Positions 30,439 through 40,553 are shown, counted from the stretch's first letter. The stretch is 64,000 nucleotides of DNA from an uncultured Paracoccaceae bacterium (GCA_913061275.1 CAJXSR010000001.1:221670-285669); one strand, 5' to 3'. A program made the numbers and translations. Notes: a model not told the origin generated them from the letters alone.

Positions 30439-30960
30439 TTACAAAGTTGAAGCTGCGCGGCTGGCCTGGTCGTATTGACCAGAAATTGCCCGTAGATCAG
30501 AACCGATCTTGCGCAAGTCTTCACCCGATAAACCCAATTTATCCATTCCGTCTAACAAACAGTTTTTTCGTACCAAGCGGTATTTATCACATAAGGTCTG
30601 GCCCTGTTTCGACGTTTTGTAAAATACTTCCTTACCGCGTTTGTTTGAAATTATTAGTTCCATTTTTAACAACTTACGTAAGGCATAATTTACTGTGTGA
30701 TTATCTTCGATATTAAGCAGGAATGAAATGTCACTTAAACGCTTATCGCGCCCTCGATGATTTATATTGTGCAACACTAAGATTTCCAACCCTGTCAAAT
30801 CAGTATTGCCGGCTGCTGCCATACACCGTGTCATCCAACGGTTGAATGCATTATAGGCTACGATCATGCCGAATTCGACCTCAGAAACTTCCCAGCCTTC
30901 GCCTTCGGCCAGATGTCTGGAAGAAACAATGCGGCGTTTGCCAGTTTTAGCGTCAGACAT
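30439..30960 (-). CDS. MarR-type winged-helix regulator
   Basis: A 173-residue protein with a MarR-like DNA-binding domain: LTGLEILVLHNINHRGRDKRLSDISFLLNIEDNHTVNYALRKLL (helices and recognition helix), then the wing LIISNKRGKEVFYKTSKQG. It belongs to the predicted-MarR branch common in alphaproteobacteria near uptake and catabolic genes. It is convergent with the TRAP operon and about 280 bases from the divergent GMC oxidoreductase gene, either of which it could control. Confidence 0.8.
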   Translation of the reverse strand: MSDAKTGKRRIVSSRHLAEGEGWEVSEVEFGMIVAYNAFNRWMTRCMAAAGNTDLTGLEILVLHNINHRGRDKRLSDISFLLNIEDNHTVNYALRKLLKMELIISNKRGKEVFYKTSKQGQTLCDKYRLVRKNCLLDGMDKLGLSGEDLRKIGSDLRAISGQYDQASRAASTL

Positions 30961-31240
30961 ATTTCTTCCTTTGTAATTTGGGCAATAAGTTTGTAATATA
31001 ATTTTATTATATAAACGATTTCGTTATAAGGCCAGTACATCAGGTGATTGCTGGTTGGAAAAGTTAAATAAACATCAATTATATGTAGATGAGCTAAAGT
31101 AATCAATTCCTTTACTGCTTTATGTTGGGCTTGAAATCTCTTTTAAAACATGCAGGAGTTTATCTGATAGCGTCTATAATATTTTAGTTTGTATTTTTTC
31201 AAACATTGAAGATACCAACTGAACCACAACTGGATAAGTT

Positions 31241-32845
31241 ATGAACAGTTTTGACTATATCATTGTAGGTGCAGGCTCTGCAGGTTGTGTTTTGGCAGAC
31301 AAGTTAAGTCGGAATTCTAAGACCTCTGTATTGGTGCTAGAGGCTGGTGGAAGTGACAATTCGCCGTGGGTTTCGCTGCCCTTGGGTTATGGCAGGTTGT
31401 TTAATGACCCAAAACGGAATTGGAGGTTCACTACCACAGCCCAAAAGGCGCTGGATGATCGTGAAGATTATTGGCCACGCGGCAAGTTGGTTGGTGGGTC
31501 TGGCTCGATTAACGCAATGATTTATTGCCGTGGCCTGCAAAATGATTTCGATGACTGGCAGGCAGCCGGTGCTATGGGTTGGAACTGGTCAGAAGTTCGG
31601 CGCCATTACAAAGCTATTGAAACCAAAGTGGCAGCAGATGGCACAAAAGTTGGCACTGGACCGATCCATTTGCAGGACACATCAAAACAAATCCATCAGG
31701 TTAACCGACATTTTTTCAAAGCAATGCAGGAATTAAACTTGCCCGTGACCGACGATTGTAATGGGCCAAAGCCTGAAGGCGCTACAATCTACCAGATCAA
31801 CACGAAAAATGGGCAGCGCTGCTCATCAGCAGTTGGATTTATGAAACCAGCGTTGCGCCGCAAAAACCTTGATTTGCGCATAAATACGCCAGTGCGGCGG
31901 ATCATCGTAAAACAAGGCCGCGCGATTGGCGTTGAAATTGGAAATGGTGAAATTTTGCATGCACGTGCAGAAGTTATACTGTCTGCGGGATCAGTTGCAT
32001 CACCACAATTATTACAACTTTCGGGCATCGGGCCAGGTAAAACCCTGCAATGTTACGGCATTCCCGTTCTGGTCGATAATCCGAATGTAGGCGGGGGTTT
32101 GCAAGACCATTTGGGTATAAACTATTACTTTAAAGCCACTGAACCCACGCTGAATAATGTTCTGCGACCATGGTATGGTAAACTGCGTGTTGGGTTGCAA
32201 TATCTGTTGACCCGCAAAGGCCCGTTGTCACTTAGCATCAATCAATGTGGCGGATTTTTTCGCAGTACGCCTGAACAGCCCAACCCCAATGTTCAAATGT
32301 ATTTCAACCCAGTTTCATACAAGATGCAAAAAGTTGGCAAACGTACAACTATACACCCCGACCCTTTTCCAGGCTTTATCATTAGCCCACAGCCTTCGCG
32401 CCCTACCAGCAGGGGTCGCATTGATATACAAAGCCCGGATTATACTGTCGCCCCAATGATCCAGCCGAATTCATTGGCAACAGAACAGGATCAGCACGAT
32501 GTGATTGCAGCGGGTCAGTTGTGCCAACGGATCATGCAAAGTGTTGCACTGAAATATCTGGTAAAATCACCGATTACACCAGATCTGATGGCCATGGATA
32601 ACGCCGCTATTCTGGCAGACTTTCGGGCGCGAAGTGGTACGGTATTTCATCCGACATCAACCTGCCGGATGGGGCAAAATGCGCAAAGTGCAGTTTTGGA
32701 TGGAAATCTTAAAGTATTCGGGGTGGAAGGGTTGCGGGTCGTTGATGCTTCGGCTTTTCCCAACATTACATCTGGAAACACCAACGCACCAACCATGATG
32801 CTGGCGCATCGGGGTGCTGAAATCATACTGAAAGCAGGGAAATAA
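31241..32845 (+). CDS. GMC-family FAD-dependent alcohol dehydrogenase (choline dehydrogenase-like)
   Basis: A 534-residue oxidoreductase. The N-terminal FAD site FDYIIVGAGSAGCVLADKL, the GMC signature WPRGKLVGGSGSINAMIYCRG near residue 84, a second signature ILSAGSVASPQLLQLSGIGP near 246, and the C-terminal active-site pair with His in GTVFHPTSTCRMG and Asn in NITSGNTNAPTMMLAHRGAE are all present. It oxidises an alcohol to an aldehyde. The substrate could be choline or a sugar or aryl alcohol; there is no betB or betI neighbour. It is two bases from the next gene. Confidence 0.88.
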   Translation: MNSFDYIIVGAGSAGCVLADKLSRNSKTSVLVLEAGGSDNSPWVSLPLGYGRLFNDPKRNWRFTTTAQKALDDREDYWPRGKLVGGSGSINAMIYCRGLQNDFDDWQAAGAMGWNWSEVRRHYKAIETKVAADGTKVGTGPIHLQDTSKQIHQVNRHFFKAMQELNLPVTDDCNGPKPEGATIYQINTKNGQRCSSAVGFMKPALRRKNLDLRINTPVRRIIVKQGRAIGVEIGNGEILHARAEVILSAGSVASPQLLQLSGIGPGKTLQCYGIPVLVDNPNVGGGLQDHLGINYYFKATEPTLNNVLRPWYGKLRVGLQYLLTRKGPLSLSINQCGGFFRSTPEQPNPNVQMYFNPVSYKMQKVGKRTTIHPDPFPGFIISPQPSRPTSRGRIDIQSPDYTVAPMIQPNSLATEQDQHDVIAAGQLCQRIMQSVALKYLVKSPITPDLMAMDNAAILADFRARSGTVFHPTSTCRMGQNAQSAVLDGNLKVFGVEGLRVVDASAFPNITSGNTNAPTMMLAHRGAEIILKAGK

Positions 32846-32847
32846 CA

Positions 32848-33954
32848 ATGAAAATCATTAAACTTGAAAGCTTTGCGAATGAATTTGTAGGATTTAGCCG
32901 TGTCACCGCCGAAGATGGCAGCACAGGCTGGGGGCAGTTTTCAACCTATCATTCTGATATCACGGCACAGGTGTTCCACCGTCAAGTTGCACCTTGGACA
33001 TTGGGGCGTAACGTATCTGATCTTGAAGCGTTAACAGTGGAAATCCTCGAACGTGAACATAAATTCCCCGGTTCTTATCTGCGCCGCGCATTGGCGGGGC
33101 TGGACACAGCTATTTGGGATTGGCGTGGCAAACAGGCGGGTAAACCTGTTGCCGAACTGCTGGGGGGAACTGCTGGGCCATTGCGGGCTTATGCCTCTTC
33201 AATGCGGCGCGATATTACGGGAAGTGACGAGGCCGATAGATTTACCGCTTTACGGGATAAATACGGCTTTGACGCCTTTAAATTTAGGGTTGCCGCCGAA
33301 TGTGGCCACGATATCGATGAGTGGCCTGGTCGCACGGAAGACATTGTTCCAACGGTACGCAAGGCCTTGGGCGATGATGTGTCATTGTTGGTTGACGGCA
33401 ATTCCGGTTTTTCAGCACCACGCGCGATTGAGGTTGGAAAAATGCTTCAAGATAACGGTGTTGAGCATTTTGAAGAACCTTGCCCCTATTGGTTGATGGA
33501 AGAGACCAAAAAAGTGACGCAGGCATTAACGCTGGATGTAACGGGGGGTGAACAGGATTGTGATTTTCAACACTGGAAGCGGATGATCGACATGCGGGCG
33601 GTTGATATCATTCAACCCGATATCCTTTATTTGGGTGGCATGCATCGCACGATGCAGGTGGCCGAAATGGGTCAGGCCGCGGGCCTGCCATGTACACCGC
33701 ATTGTGCGAATTTGTCGATGGTGACATTGTTCACTATGCACCTGCTAAGGGCGATGTCCAATGCCGGAAAATATCTGGAATTTTCCATCGAAGGGGCTGA
33801 TTATTACCCATGGCAACAAGACCTATTCGTATCTTGCCCCTTTGGGATCACGGATGGTCAGGCAACTGTTACAGATGCACCTGGCTGGGGCGTTGAGGTC
33901 AACCCGGAATGGTTAAGCCGTTCAATCTATCTAGTGAGTGAGCTGGAATCATAG
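32848..33954 (+). CDS. Mandelate racemase/enolase superfamily dehydratase or racemase
   Basis: A 368-residue enzyme of the enolase superfamily. The barrel shows metal ligands Asp, Glu and Glu in LLVDGNSGFS, HFEEPCPYW and VTGGEQDCDF, a KFR on the second strand where a Lys base would stand, and a late His in CTPHCANLSMV. It probably abstracts an alpha-proton from a sugar acid or carboxylate. It starts two bases after the GMC gene, so the two very likely act on consecutive intermediates of the same pathway. Confidence 0.85.
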   Translation: MKIIKLESFANEFVGFSRVTAEDGSTGWGQFSTYHSDITAQVFHRQVAPWTLGRNVSDLEALTVEILEREHKFPGSYLRRALAGLDTAIWDWRGKQAGKPVAELLGGTAGPLRAYASSMRRDITGSDEADRFTALRDKYGFDAFKFRVAAECGHDIDEWPGRTEDIVPTVRKALGDDVSLLVDGNSGFSAPRAIEVGKMLQDNGVEHFEEPCPYWLMEETKKVTQALTLDVTGGEQDCDFQHWKRMIDMRAVDIIQPDILYLGGMHRTMQVAEMGQAAGLPCTPHCANLSMVTLFTMHLLRAMSNAGKYLEFSIEGADYYPWQQDLFVSCPFGITDGQATVTDAPGWGVEVNPEWLSRSIYLVSELES

Positions 33955-34040
33955 TAGGTATAAACTTTCAGAAGCATATCTAGGTAGTCTGCATTACCCT
34001 TGTTGTTGAGAAACTTATGGATCTCCCCTAGCTGAATTTA

Positions 34041-34964
34041 TTAGGGCTTTAACGGCATTTTTTCGGCGGCAACCTCTTCATGTAACCAATCACGGAAATC
34101 GCGTATGTTTTTAGATTTCATTGCTTCGTGAGGGCAAACAAACCAATAGGAGTATTGGGATTTTACGGTTTGGGGAAATGGGCGTACTAACGTCCCTTCA
34201 CGTAATGCATCAGCAATAAGTGGACTACGACCCATTGCAACGCCTAGGCCCTTTATTGCGGCTTGAATTACCATATTAGATTGGGAAAACTTTCGAATGT
34301 GGGGTATCTTTGGTAACGTTACTTGGGCTGATTTTGCCCAGTATTCCCATGTTGGCGGGTTGCCAATATGGGAAATATCATCCACCAGTAATGTGTGTTC
34401 GCAAAGATCTGAAATACTTTTTAACCTCAGCTGTCTTTCTAACAATTCAGGGGCACATACAGGTGTCATAATTTCTGATAATAGATGTTCTACGTGCAAG
34501 CCTGGGAAGTCGTTCATGCCGTAGTGTATAATAACATCTACATCGCCTTCAATAAAACTGCTTGTCTGCGTGTTTGCAGAAATTGAAAGAGGCACTTCAG
34601 GGCATTTTTGATCGAACCCCAATAAACGTGGGAACATCCAGATAAAAGCAAAACCAGGGACTGTAGAAACGGTAATTCCTTGTGACTGAGGGTTTCGCCT
34701 ATCACGCAATTCATTGCACGCGGTTTCTACAATTTCATACCCTTCTCTAACTGCAGCAGCTAATCGTAAGCCATTGTCGGTTGGGCTGGTGCCACGAGAA
34801 CTTCGGTTCAACAACCGATGGCCAGTCCATTCTTCAAGGGATTTAATATGTTGGCTTACAGCACTTTGGGTTACGTTTAATTCATCAGCGGCATGTCCAA
34901 ACCCACGCAAACGAACAACAGACTCTAAGGTACGTAAGGCGGTATGGGGCAAATTTCTTAACAT
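34041..34964 (-). CDS. LysR-family regulator, divergent from the M29/Rieske genes
   Basis: A protein of about 308 residues of the GcvA-like LysR group: LPHTALRTLESVVRLRGFGH, AADELNVTQSAVSQHIKSLE as helix-turn-helix, and a full effector domain. The start is ambiguous, with in-frame ATGs at 35000, 34988 and 34964 and no clear ribosome site; 34964 (MLRNLPHTALR) fits the family best. It faces the M29-like gene across about 110 bases, so it is the likely regulator of the 35-41 kb catabolic block. Confidence 0.82.
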   Translation of the reverse strand: MLRNLPHTALRTLESVVRLRGFGHAADELNVTQSAVSQHIKSLEEWTGHRLLNRSSRGTSPTDNGLRLAAAVREGYEIVETACNELRDRRNPQSQGITVSTVPGFAFIWMFPRLLGFDQKCPEVPLSISANTQTSSFIEGDVDVIIHYGMNDFPGLHVEHLLSEIMTPVCAPELLERQLRLKSISDLCEHTLLVDDISHIGNPPTWEYWAKSAQVTLPKIPHIRKFSQSNMVIQAAIKGLGVAMGRSPLIADALREGTLVRPFPQTVKSQYSYWFVCPHEAMKSKNIRDFRDWLHEEVAAEKMPLKP

Positions 34965-35077
34965 GTTAGTAAATCTAATGAGCTGCATAATGAAAATCAA
35001 ATGAATTTGGCGAAGATTTTAGAATACAATTTCCAGACGCATTTATGTTATATTATTTTCCTGTGAGGCTGCCCGTC

Positions 35078-36187
35078 ATGACCAATAAAATGAGTAACGC
35101 AGAAATAGGCGCACGTAATTTATTGATAAATTGCGGCAAGATGCAAACTGGGCAAAAGCTATTGATCCTTTATGAAGCTTGCGAGCATGGTTATTTTGAC
35201 AAAGACATTACAATTATCGTTGCCCAGGCTGCAAAAGCATTGGGGTTGGATGTAACAATGAAAGAGGTTCCTTTTATACCCGAGGTCACAGAGCTAAGCC
35301 AGGAACTGCGTACCATAATGGCTAAAGCGGATGCCACATTATTTATTGCACGCCTTGGGGATCAAATGCGGTTTCAACCGTCTTTAGCAAAGTTCAACCC
35401 GATTGTTAGCTATACTCTTGATGTGTATATGCTTAGTTCAAGTTTTGGACGGGCTGATTATCGCGCGTTTGCAGAACTGAAATCTCAAATTAATGCACTG
35501 ATTTGGGGCGCACGGGAAATTCATGTTACATGCCCGCTAGGCACTGATTTTAGAGGGTCGCTATTAGGGGAAAAATATTTGGATGAAGATGTTTCTGTTC
35601 GCAGGTTTCCCATGTCAGTGTTTAAGCCAGCACCAGCTATAGGGTTTTCAGGCCGTATTGCCCAAAACGGCTTTCTGGTTGGAACGGGTTCAAGTTATTA
35701 TTCCCCTTTTGCATGCGAATTAAAAGATACAGTTTTCATCGAATTTGACGGCAATAAAATTACAGATTTTACTGGGGATGAAAATGCTGTTGAAAAGGCT
35801 AGGTCGCATTACAAACATGTAAGCGAACTTTACGGAATTGAACGTGACTATGTGCATTCCTGGCACGCAGGTATTCATCCGGGCATTTCATTTAATGAAC
35901 CAGCTTCAGCCAGCTTCGAAAGATGGAGCGGGGGGGCTTTTGGCTCTCCACGTATTTTACATTTTCACACATGTGGTGCTTATGCGCCCGGCGAAATTTC
36001 GTTGAATGTATTAGACCCCACAATTCGTATAGATGGCGCGGCCGTATGGGAAGATGGGTGCTTATATCCAGATCGCATTCCGTTAGGGTTAGAGATATTA
36101 GAAAAATACCCTTGCGCAAAAAATGCGTTTGAAAACCCATCTAATGCAGCTGGAATATCTGAAAATGGTCAGCTTTCATTCAGATAA
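35078..36187 (+). CDS. M29/NicX-like metalloenzyme
   Basis: A 369-residue protein resembling the superfamily that includes thermophilic M29 aminopeptidases and 2,5-dihydroxypyridine 5,6-dioxygenase (NicX). Likely metal-ligand regions are SWHAGIHPG near residue 267 and ILHFHTCGAY near 302; an N-terminal helical domain (ARNLLINCGKMQTGQKLLIL) matches the family. The next gene encodes a Rieske oxygenase, which favours a ring-cleaving or catabolic role over proteolysis. ATG 35078 follows GAGG. The identity of the substrate is open. Confidence 0.62.
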   Translation: MTNKMSNAEIGARNLLINCGKMQTGQKLLILYEACEHGYFDKDITIIVAQAAKALGLDVTMKEVPFIPEVTELSQELRTIMAKADATLFIARLGDQMRFQPSLAKFNPIVSYTLDVYMLSSSFGRADYRAFAELKSQINALIWGAREIHVTCPLGTDFRGSLLGEKYLDEDVSVRRFPMSVFKPAPAIGFSGRIAQNGFLVGTGSSYYSPFACELKDTVFIEFDGNKITDFTGDENAVEKARSHYKHVSELYGIERDYVHSWHAGIHPGISFNEPASASFERWSGGAFGSPRILHFHTCGAYAPGEISLNVLDPTIRIDGAAVWEDGCLYPDRIPLGLEILEKYPCAKNAFENPSNAAGISENGQLSFR

Positions 36188-36214
36188 TAAGAAAGAAAAT
36201 TTGAGGTAAAAAAC

Positions 36215-37231
36215 ATGTATATGCGAAATTGTTGGTACGTTGCAGGCTGGAGCAAAGAGTACCAGAATGCTTTAAAGCCGCAAAAATTACTGGGCGAAAG
36301 TATTGTGTTTTATCGGCAAATAGATGGCTCACCTGTTGCGCTTGAAAATGCTTGCCCACACAGAAAATTGCCCTTGTCGGACGGAAAGCTTCGGGGCGAT
36401 GTTGTTGAATGTGGCTATCATGGGCTAACTTTTGATTGTTCAGGTGCATGTGTAAGTGCGCCAACGCAACCCGGTAACATTCCAAAACGCGCTGTTGTTA
36501 AATCATACCCAGTTGAAGACCGTTATGGGTTGCTTTGGATATGGATGGGTGACCCCGCATTGGCCAATCCAAGGAATATCTTTTTTATCGAAAACTACGA
36601 TAACCCAAATTGGGGTTATACTGATGGTGGTGTCCTGAATATTGATTGCAACTACTTATGGGTTGTTGATAATCTACTTGATCCCAGCCACGTTGCTTGG
36701 GTTCACGTAACTTCTTTTGCAGGTGCAGGTACTGATGATGCACCCCTTGATCTGGAACGTACAGAAGATGGTGTGATTGTTTCACGATGGATATACGATC
36801 AACCTGTTTCGCCATATTATGCAGATTTAGTAAGGTTTACAGGCAATGCAGATCGCAAGCAGCATTATGAAATGTGTTTTCCTGCTATCGCTTTAAATAA
36901 ATCAGTTTATGCACCTGCAGGCTCAGGTGGGCCCGAAAAAGAGATCACCGACCAAACCTATATTAATATTTCATATAATTTCATAACCCCAATCGATGAA
37001 CATCATTCGCAATATATCTGGTTCCAGCACCGTAATACTGATCCTGAAAATAAAGAGGTTTCTGAAAAAATGAATGCGGGTGCTATCATGGCATTCCATG
37101 AAGATAAGCATATTTTAGAGGCAGTGCACGCAGGCATGCAAGGTCTCGAAACCCCGTATATTGATCTTGGTTTGGATGCAGGTGCGAAGTTATTTAGATT
37201 GCAATTACTACGGAAGATTGATGCCGAGTAG
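36215..37231 (+). CDS. Rieske non-heme iron oxygenase (VanA-like)
   Basis: A 338-residue oxygenase component. The N-terminal Rieske 2Fe-2S ligands are visible as C-x-H and C-x2-H in ACPHRKLPLSDG (near 49) and ECGYHGLTFD (near 68). The mononuclear iron site is in NLLDPSHVAWVH near 155. The closest well-known type is vanillate O-demethylase oxygenase and related demethylases/hydroxylases. GAGG lies ten bases before the start. No dedicated reductase gene is present nearby, so electrons must come from elsewhere. Confidence 0.85.
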   Translation: MYMRNCWYVAGWSKEYQNALKPQKLLGESIVFYRQIDGSPVALENACPHRKLPLSDGKLRGDVVECGYHGLTFDCSGACVSAPTQPGNIPKRAVVKSYPVEDRYGLLWIWMGDPALANPRNIFFIENYDNPNWGYTDGGVLNIDCNYLWVVDNLLDPSHVAWVHVTSFAGAGTDDAPLDLERTEDGVIVSRWIYDQPVSPYYADLVRFTGNADRKQHYEMCFPAIALNKSVYAPAGSGGPEKEITDQTYINISYNFITPIDEHHSQYIWFQHRNTDPENKEVSEKMNAGAIMAFHEDKHILEAVHAGMQGLETPYIDLGLDAGAKLFRLQLLRKIDAE

Positions 37232-37234
37232 ACA

Positions 37235-37258
37235 AAAAAGCGCCTGTTTATAAGGCGC
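37235..37258. terminator. Terminator between the Rieske gene and the ABC receptor gene
   Basis: GCGCCT at 37240-37245 pairs with AGGCGC at 37253-37258 around an AT-rich loop. The minus strand continues into TTTTTT, so it serves at least the receptor gene that ends at 37287, and possibly both convergent genes. Confidence 0.75.
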
Positions 37259-37286
37259 ATTTAAATCTGTATTTATGTAGTGTAAG

Positions 37287-38063
37287 TTACAAGCCCCATT
37301 TAGCAGCGGTTTCAACAAAGAAGCCTTTGGCTTTTTTCAACTTGATCCAGTTGTTTATATAGTTGATCCAAACCTGATCAGACTGAGGTAACAACATTGC
37401 TATAGGCGTTGGTGCGCGTGCTTCTGCTACAGGTATTTGTACGATATTAGCGAACTTTTTGGTCAGTGTTGAGCCTTCAATGTTTGAAGTAATAAACACC
37501 TCTGAACGCCCAGATAGAACTTCTTGGTATCCAATGGCTGGTGCCTCGACAATTTTTATATCTGCATTTGGAAACCACTCTTTAGAAAGTTTTTCAAATG
37601 TTGTACCTAAAGTCGCGGCCACTTTCACATTTGGCTCATTGATAGACTCCCAGCTGTCAAATTGCCCCACTAATGCAGTTGTTGTAAACGGCAGAATTTC
37701 AACTGAAATGTAGCTTTCAGAGTATCCAGCGGCCTTCATCCGTTTTGGACTAATAGATGCAGAACCTGTCATATGGTAATTTCCAGCGACAACGCCGTTC
37801 ACCAATGTTTTCCAGTCAGTTGGAACCATTTTAAGCTCAACACCTAAATCTTTTGCAAGCTCGGTCATGATGTCGATATCATAACCTTTATAAGTGTTTG
37901 TTGCAGGATCCTTAACAGACATAGGGTTCCAGTCGCCGGTTGTTCCGACTTTCAAAACACCAGTGCTTAGAATTTCATTCAGGGCCGATTGCGCTGATGC
38001 TGGTGCGCCAATCAACGCAACTACAGCCGCAGCAGCGTAGCCTACTTTTTTAAATATGTTCAT
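37287..38063 (-). CDS. Amino-acid type ABC transporter substrate-binding protein
   Basis: A 258-residue periplasmic receptor of the SBP_bac_3 family. Signal peptide to PASAQS, then the family pattern GVLKVGTTGDWNPMSVKD, YKGYDIDIMTELAKDLGVEL and DWKTLVNGVVAGNYH. The same fold occurs in cyclohexadienyl dehydratase, but the neighbouring ATPase and permease genes point to transport. It reads away from the AhpD-ATPase-permease genes across a divergent promoter region. Confidence 0.85.
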   Translation of the reverse strand: MNIFKKVGYAAAAVVALIGAPASAQSALNEILSTGVLKVGTTGDWNPMSVKDPATNTYKGYDIDIMTELAKDLGVELKMVPTDWKTLVNGVVAGNYHMTGSASISPKRMKAAGYSESYISVEILPFTTTALVGQFDSWESINEPNVKVAATLGTTFEKLSKEWFPNADIKIVEAPAIGYQEVLSGRSEVFITSNIEGSTLTKKFANIVQIPVAEARAPTPIAMLLPQSDQVWINYINNWIKLKKAKGFFVETAAKWGL

Positions 38064-38393
38064 GGTCTCTCCTTGTTGGTGGATACCTAGTGGTCCCGTA
38101 TTCTTTGAATAGGTGCTATCGTTTACCTTTACGCGTAAGAATTCAATAAACTTCTTATATTGGCTTCTATTGAACCATATAACCTAACTAATCAGAATAT
38201 TGCGTCAATCTTTCATAGATAATAGCAGTCATTATATATTCTTATGCATTTCGATTACTGACTGCAAACGCTTTTTAGCAAAACTAATGATGTACATTAT
38301 CGATTTGTGCTGTTGATGTAATGGTGAACACGATACCTATTCATATCGATATGATTTCGATGTATTGTGGTTAACAAGCTAAGGGGTGGGCAT
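38064..38393. promoter_or_regulatory. 330-base AT-rich divergent promoter region
   Basis: The gap between the receptor gene and the AhpD-like gene is AT-rich and holds no plausible gene. It contains TAATGATGTACATTA at 38285-38299 with the palindromic core ATGTACAT, the same octamer as in the tmpA-lysR gap. This is where control of both transcripts would be expected. Confidence 0.45.
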
Positions 38394-38975
38394 ATGTCGG
38401 CATGGATTAAAATGATATCGGATACTGACGCAGATGAAAACTTGCTGGATGTATTAAGCTTAGCGCGCACACCTCATGGAACTGTCGATAATGTCATGCG
38501 GGTACATTCCTTGCGCCCAAGCACGATGAAAGGGCATGTGGTATTATATCGCGCAGCGTTGCACGATGACATGAATACGATCCCTATGTGGATGCAGGAA
38601 ACCATCAGTTCTTATGTTTCGATTTTGAATGATTGCCCGTATTCACTGGCTAATCATTGGGCAAATGCAGCGCATCTAATTGGGGATGCTGAGCGGGCTA
38701 AATTTGTAAAAACAGCACTGGATAATAAATCCCCTCAAGATGCGTTTAAGGGCGCTGAATTAGCGATGTTGGTTTATGCAGACAAGCTAACCGTAAGTCC
38801 GGGTAAAATGGTTAAAAGCGATGTTGATGAACTGCGAAACGCGGGCTTAAGTGACGGTGAAATATTAGAAGTAAACCAAATTGTTGGATATTTTAACTAT
38901 GCAAACCGCCTTTTAAACGGCCTTGGCGTGACAACAGATGGCGATGTTGTGGGTTATTACGCAAAAGACGATTAA
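38394..38975 (+). CDS. AhpD-like/carboxymuconolactone decarboxylase-fold protein
   Basis: A 193-residue protein of the peroxidase-related AhpD-like type: [22 protein letters not shown] holds a Cys-x-Tyr-x3-Asn-His pattern in place of the usual CxxC, and the second half has the family helix [29 protein letters not shown]. Such proteins are annotated as alkylhydroperoxidase-like, but with one Cys missing the peroxidase chemistry is doubtful. ATG 38394 follows AAGGGGTGGG. It heads the ABC ATPase-permease transcript. Confidence 0.75.
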   Translation: MSAWIKMISDTDADENLLDVLSLARTPHGTVDNVMRVHSLRPSTMKGHVVLYRAALHDDMNTIPMWMQETISSYVSILNDCPYSLANHWANAAHLIGDAERAKFVKTALDNKSPQDAFKGAELAMLVYADKLTVSPGKMVKSDVDELRNAGLSDGEILEVNQIVGYFNYANRLLNGLGVTTDGDVVGYYAKDD

Positions 38976-39019
38976 CCCCAAATAATAAGACTTTAATATG
39001 CACCGCAAAGGATACAGCA

Positions 39020-39763
39020 ATGCACAACCCTAATACTGCAATAGAGATTAAAGGCTTAAATAAATGGTATGGTGACTTTAAAGCATTAACTGATGTTAGC
39101 CTGACGGTATCAGACGGGGAAAGGGTTGTGGTTTGCGGCCCATCGGGCTCAGGAAAATCCACGTTGATAAGATGTGTAAATTCACTGGAAAACCACGATT
39201 CAGGACAGATTACTGTGAACGGTAAACTTTTGGCAGACAAACACAGTATCAACGAAATAACGTCAGAAGTTGGTATGGTTTTTCAAAACTTCAATCTATT
39301 TCCACATTTATCAGTTTTACAAAACCTAACACTTGGCCCGATTAAGGCGCGGGGGATGTCGCGAAAAGATGCCGAAGAACGGGCGATGGCGTATCTTGAA
39401 CGTGTCCGTATCCCAGAACAAGCCAATAAGAAACCAACGCAATTATCAGGTGGGCAACAACAACGTGTAGCGATTGCACGCTCGCTTTGTATGGAGCCGA
39501 AGATCATGTTGTTTGATGAACCTACATCTGCATTAGATCCTGAAATGATTGCAGAGGTTTTAGATGTAATTATTGATTTGGCCGAAGATGGGATGACGAT
39601 GATTGTGGTGACACATGAAATGGGGTTTGCCAAAAAAGCGGCTGATCGAATGGTATTTATGGATCAAGGGGAAATTGTGGAAACGGGAACGCCCGCTGAA
39701 TTTTTTGAAGCCCCCAAGTCAAAACGATGCCAGTTGTTTTTAAAACAAATATTGCAACATTAA
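39020..39763 (+). CDS. Polar amino-acid ABC transporter ATPase (GlnQ/HisP type)
   Basis: A 247-residue ATP-binding subunit. Walker [14 protein letters not shown]-loop [11 protein letters not shown], signature [15 protein letters not shown], Walker [15 protein letters not shown] and switch His VVTHEMGFA are all intact. The closest class is the polar amino-acid importers. It lies nine bases before the permease gene. Together with the receptor at 37.3 kb it makes a full importer. Confidence 0.92.
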   Translation: MHNPNTAIEIKGLNKWYGDFKALTDVSLTVSDGERVVVCGPSGSGKSTLIRCVNSLENHDSGQITVNGKLLADKHSINEITSEVGMVFQNFNLFPHLSVLQNLTLGPIKARGMSRKDAEERAMAYLERVRIPEQANKKPTQLSGGQQQRVAIARSLCMEPKIMLFDEPTSALDPEMIAEVLDVIIDLAEDGMTMIVVTHEMGFAKKAADRMVFMDQGEIVETGTPAEFFEAPKSKRCQLFLKQILQH

Positions 39764-39772
39764 GGGACGATT

Positions 39773-40540
39773 ATGCGTAATAAACTATTCTTAATATTAG
39801 CAATACTTGTTGGTGTCTCTGGGTGCTCAGCCCCGGCAGGTACGTGGGGTTGGTATGTAATCGACCCAACTTTGCCCAATGGGTATAATAATATCAGGTT
39901 TCTATTAAATGGGTTCGGCGCGACTATTACAGTGTCTGTAATCGCCGCTGTATTATCCATGACCATTGGCTTGATCGTGGCATTGCCTGGAATGTCATTA
40001 AACAGATGGGTGCGTTTGCCATCACGGATTTATGTAGAGTTTGTACGCGCCATTCCATTGTTACCGATGTTATTCTGGGTGTTCTATGGATTGCCCGTTG
40101 TTTTGCGCTCAATGGGCATTAATTTCCCGATTGAGCCGTTCTGGGGTGCCGTTATTACATTAGCTATTTCAGACAGTGCGTTCACCGCAGAAATATATCG
40201 TTCTGGCATCCAGTCAATTAATAAGGGTCAAACGGAAGCCGCTAAAACCATAGGTCTGAGCTATATCCAATCCATGCTCTATGTGATTTTACCACAGGCA
40301 ATCAGACGTATCCTGCCCCCACTTGCTAATCAATTTATCTATATTGTGAAAATGTCCGCGTTTGCATCTGTAATTGGCATGCAAGAACTGACACGCCGCG
40401 CGAATGAATTGGTTGTAACTGAATACCGCCCGCTTGAAATTTATACGTTGCTTATCTTTGAATACTTGATTTTGGTACTTATCATCAGCTTCTTCGTACG
40501 CTGGTTGGAACGCAAAATGGGATCAGATGAACGTAAATGA
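39773..40540 (+). CDS. Amino-acid ABC transporter permease
   Basis: A 255-residue HisM/GlnP-type permease with about five membrane segments and the EAA loop EIYRSGIQSINKGQTEAAKTIGL that docks on the ATPase. The first segment has a lipoprotein-like ending (LVGVSGCSAP) before WGWYVIDPTLPNG, a feature I recall in one branch of these permeases. Only one permease gene is present, so it would act as a homodimer. Confidence 0.88.
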   Translation: MRNKLFLILAILVGVSGCSAPAGTWGWYVIDPTLPNGYNNIRFLLNGFGATITVSVIAAVLSMTIGLIVALPGMSLNRWVRLPSRIYVEFVRAIPLLPMLFWVFYGLPVVLRSMGINFPIEPFWGAVITLAISDSAFTAEIYRSGIQSINKGQTEAAKTIGLSYIQSMLYVILPQAIRRILPPLANQFIYIVKMSAFASVIGMQELTRRANELVVTEYRPLEIYTLLIFEYLILVLIISFFVRWLERKMGSDERK

Positions 40541-40553
40541 AGTGGGCTAAACA

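Noticed and set aside
31241..32845. betA (choline dehydrogenase) assignment
   Set aside because: The protein is a GMC enzyme, but there is no betB or betI neighbour, and its partner is an enolase-superfamily gene.
39773..39850. Separate lipoprotein gene suggested by the VSGC lipobox
   Set aside because: The frame continues without a break into the permease, and the feature recurs in that branch of permeases as I recall it.
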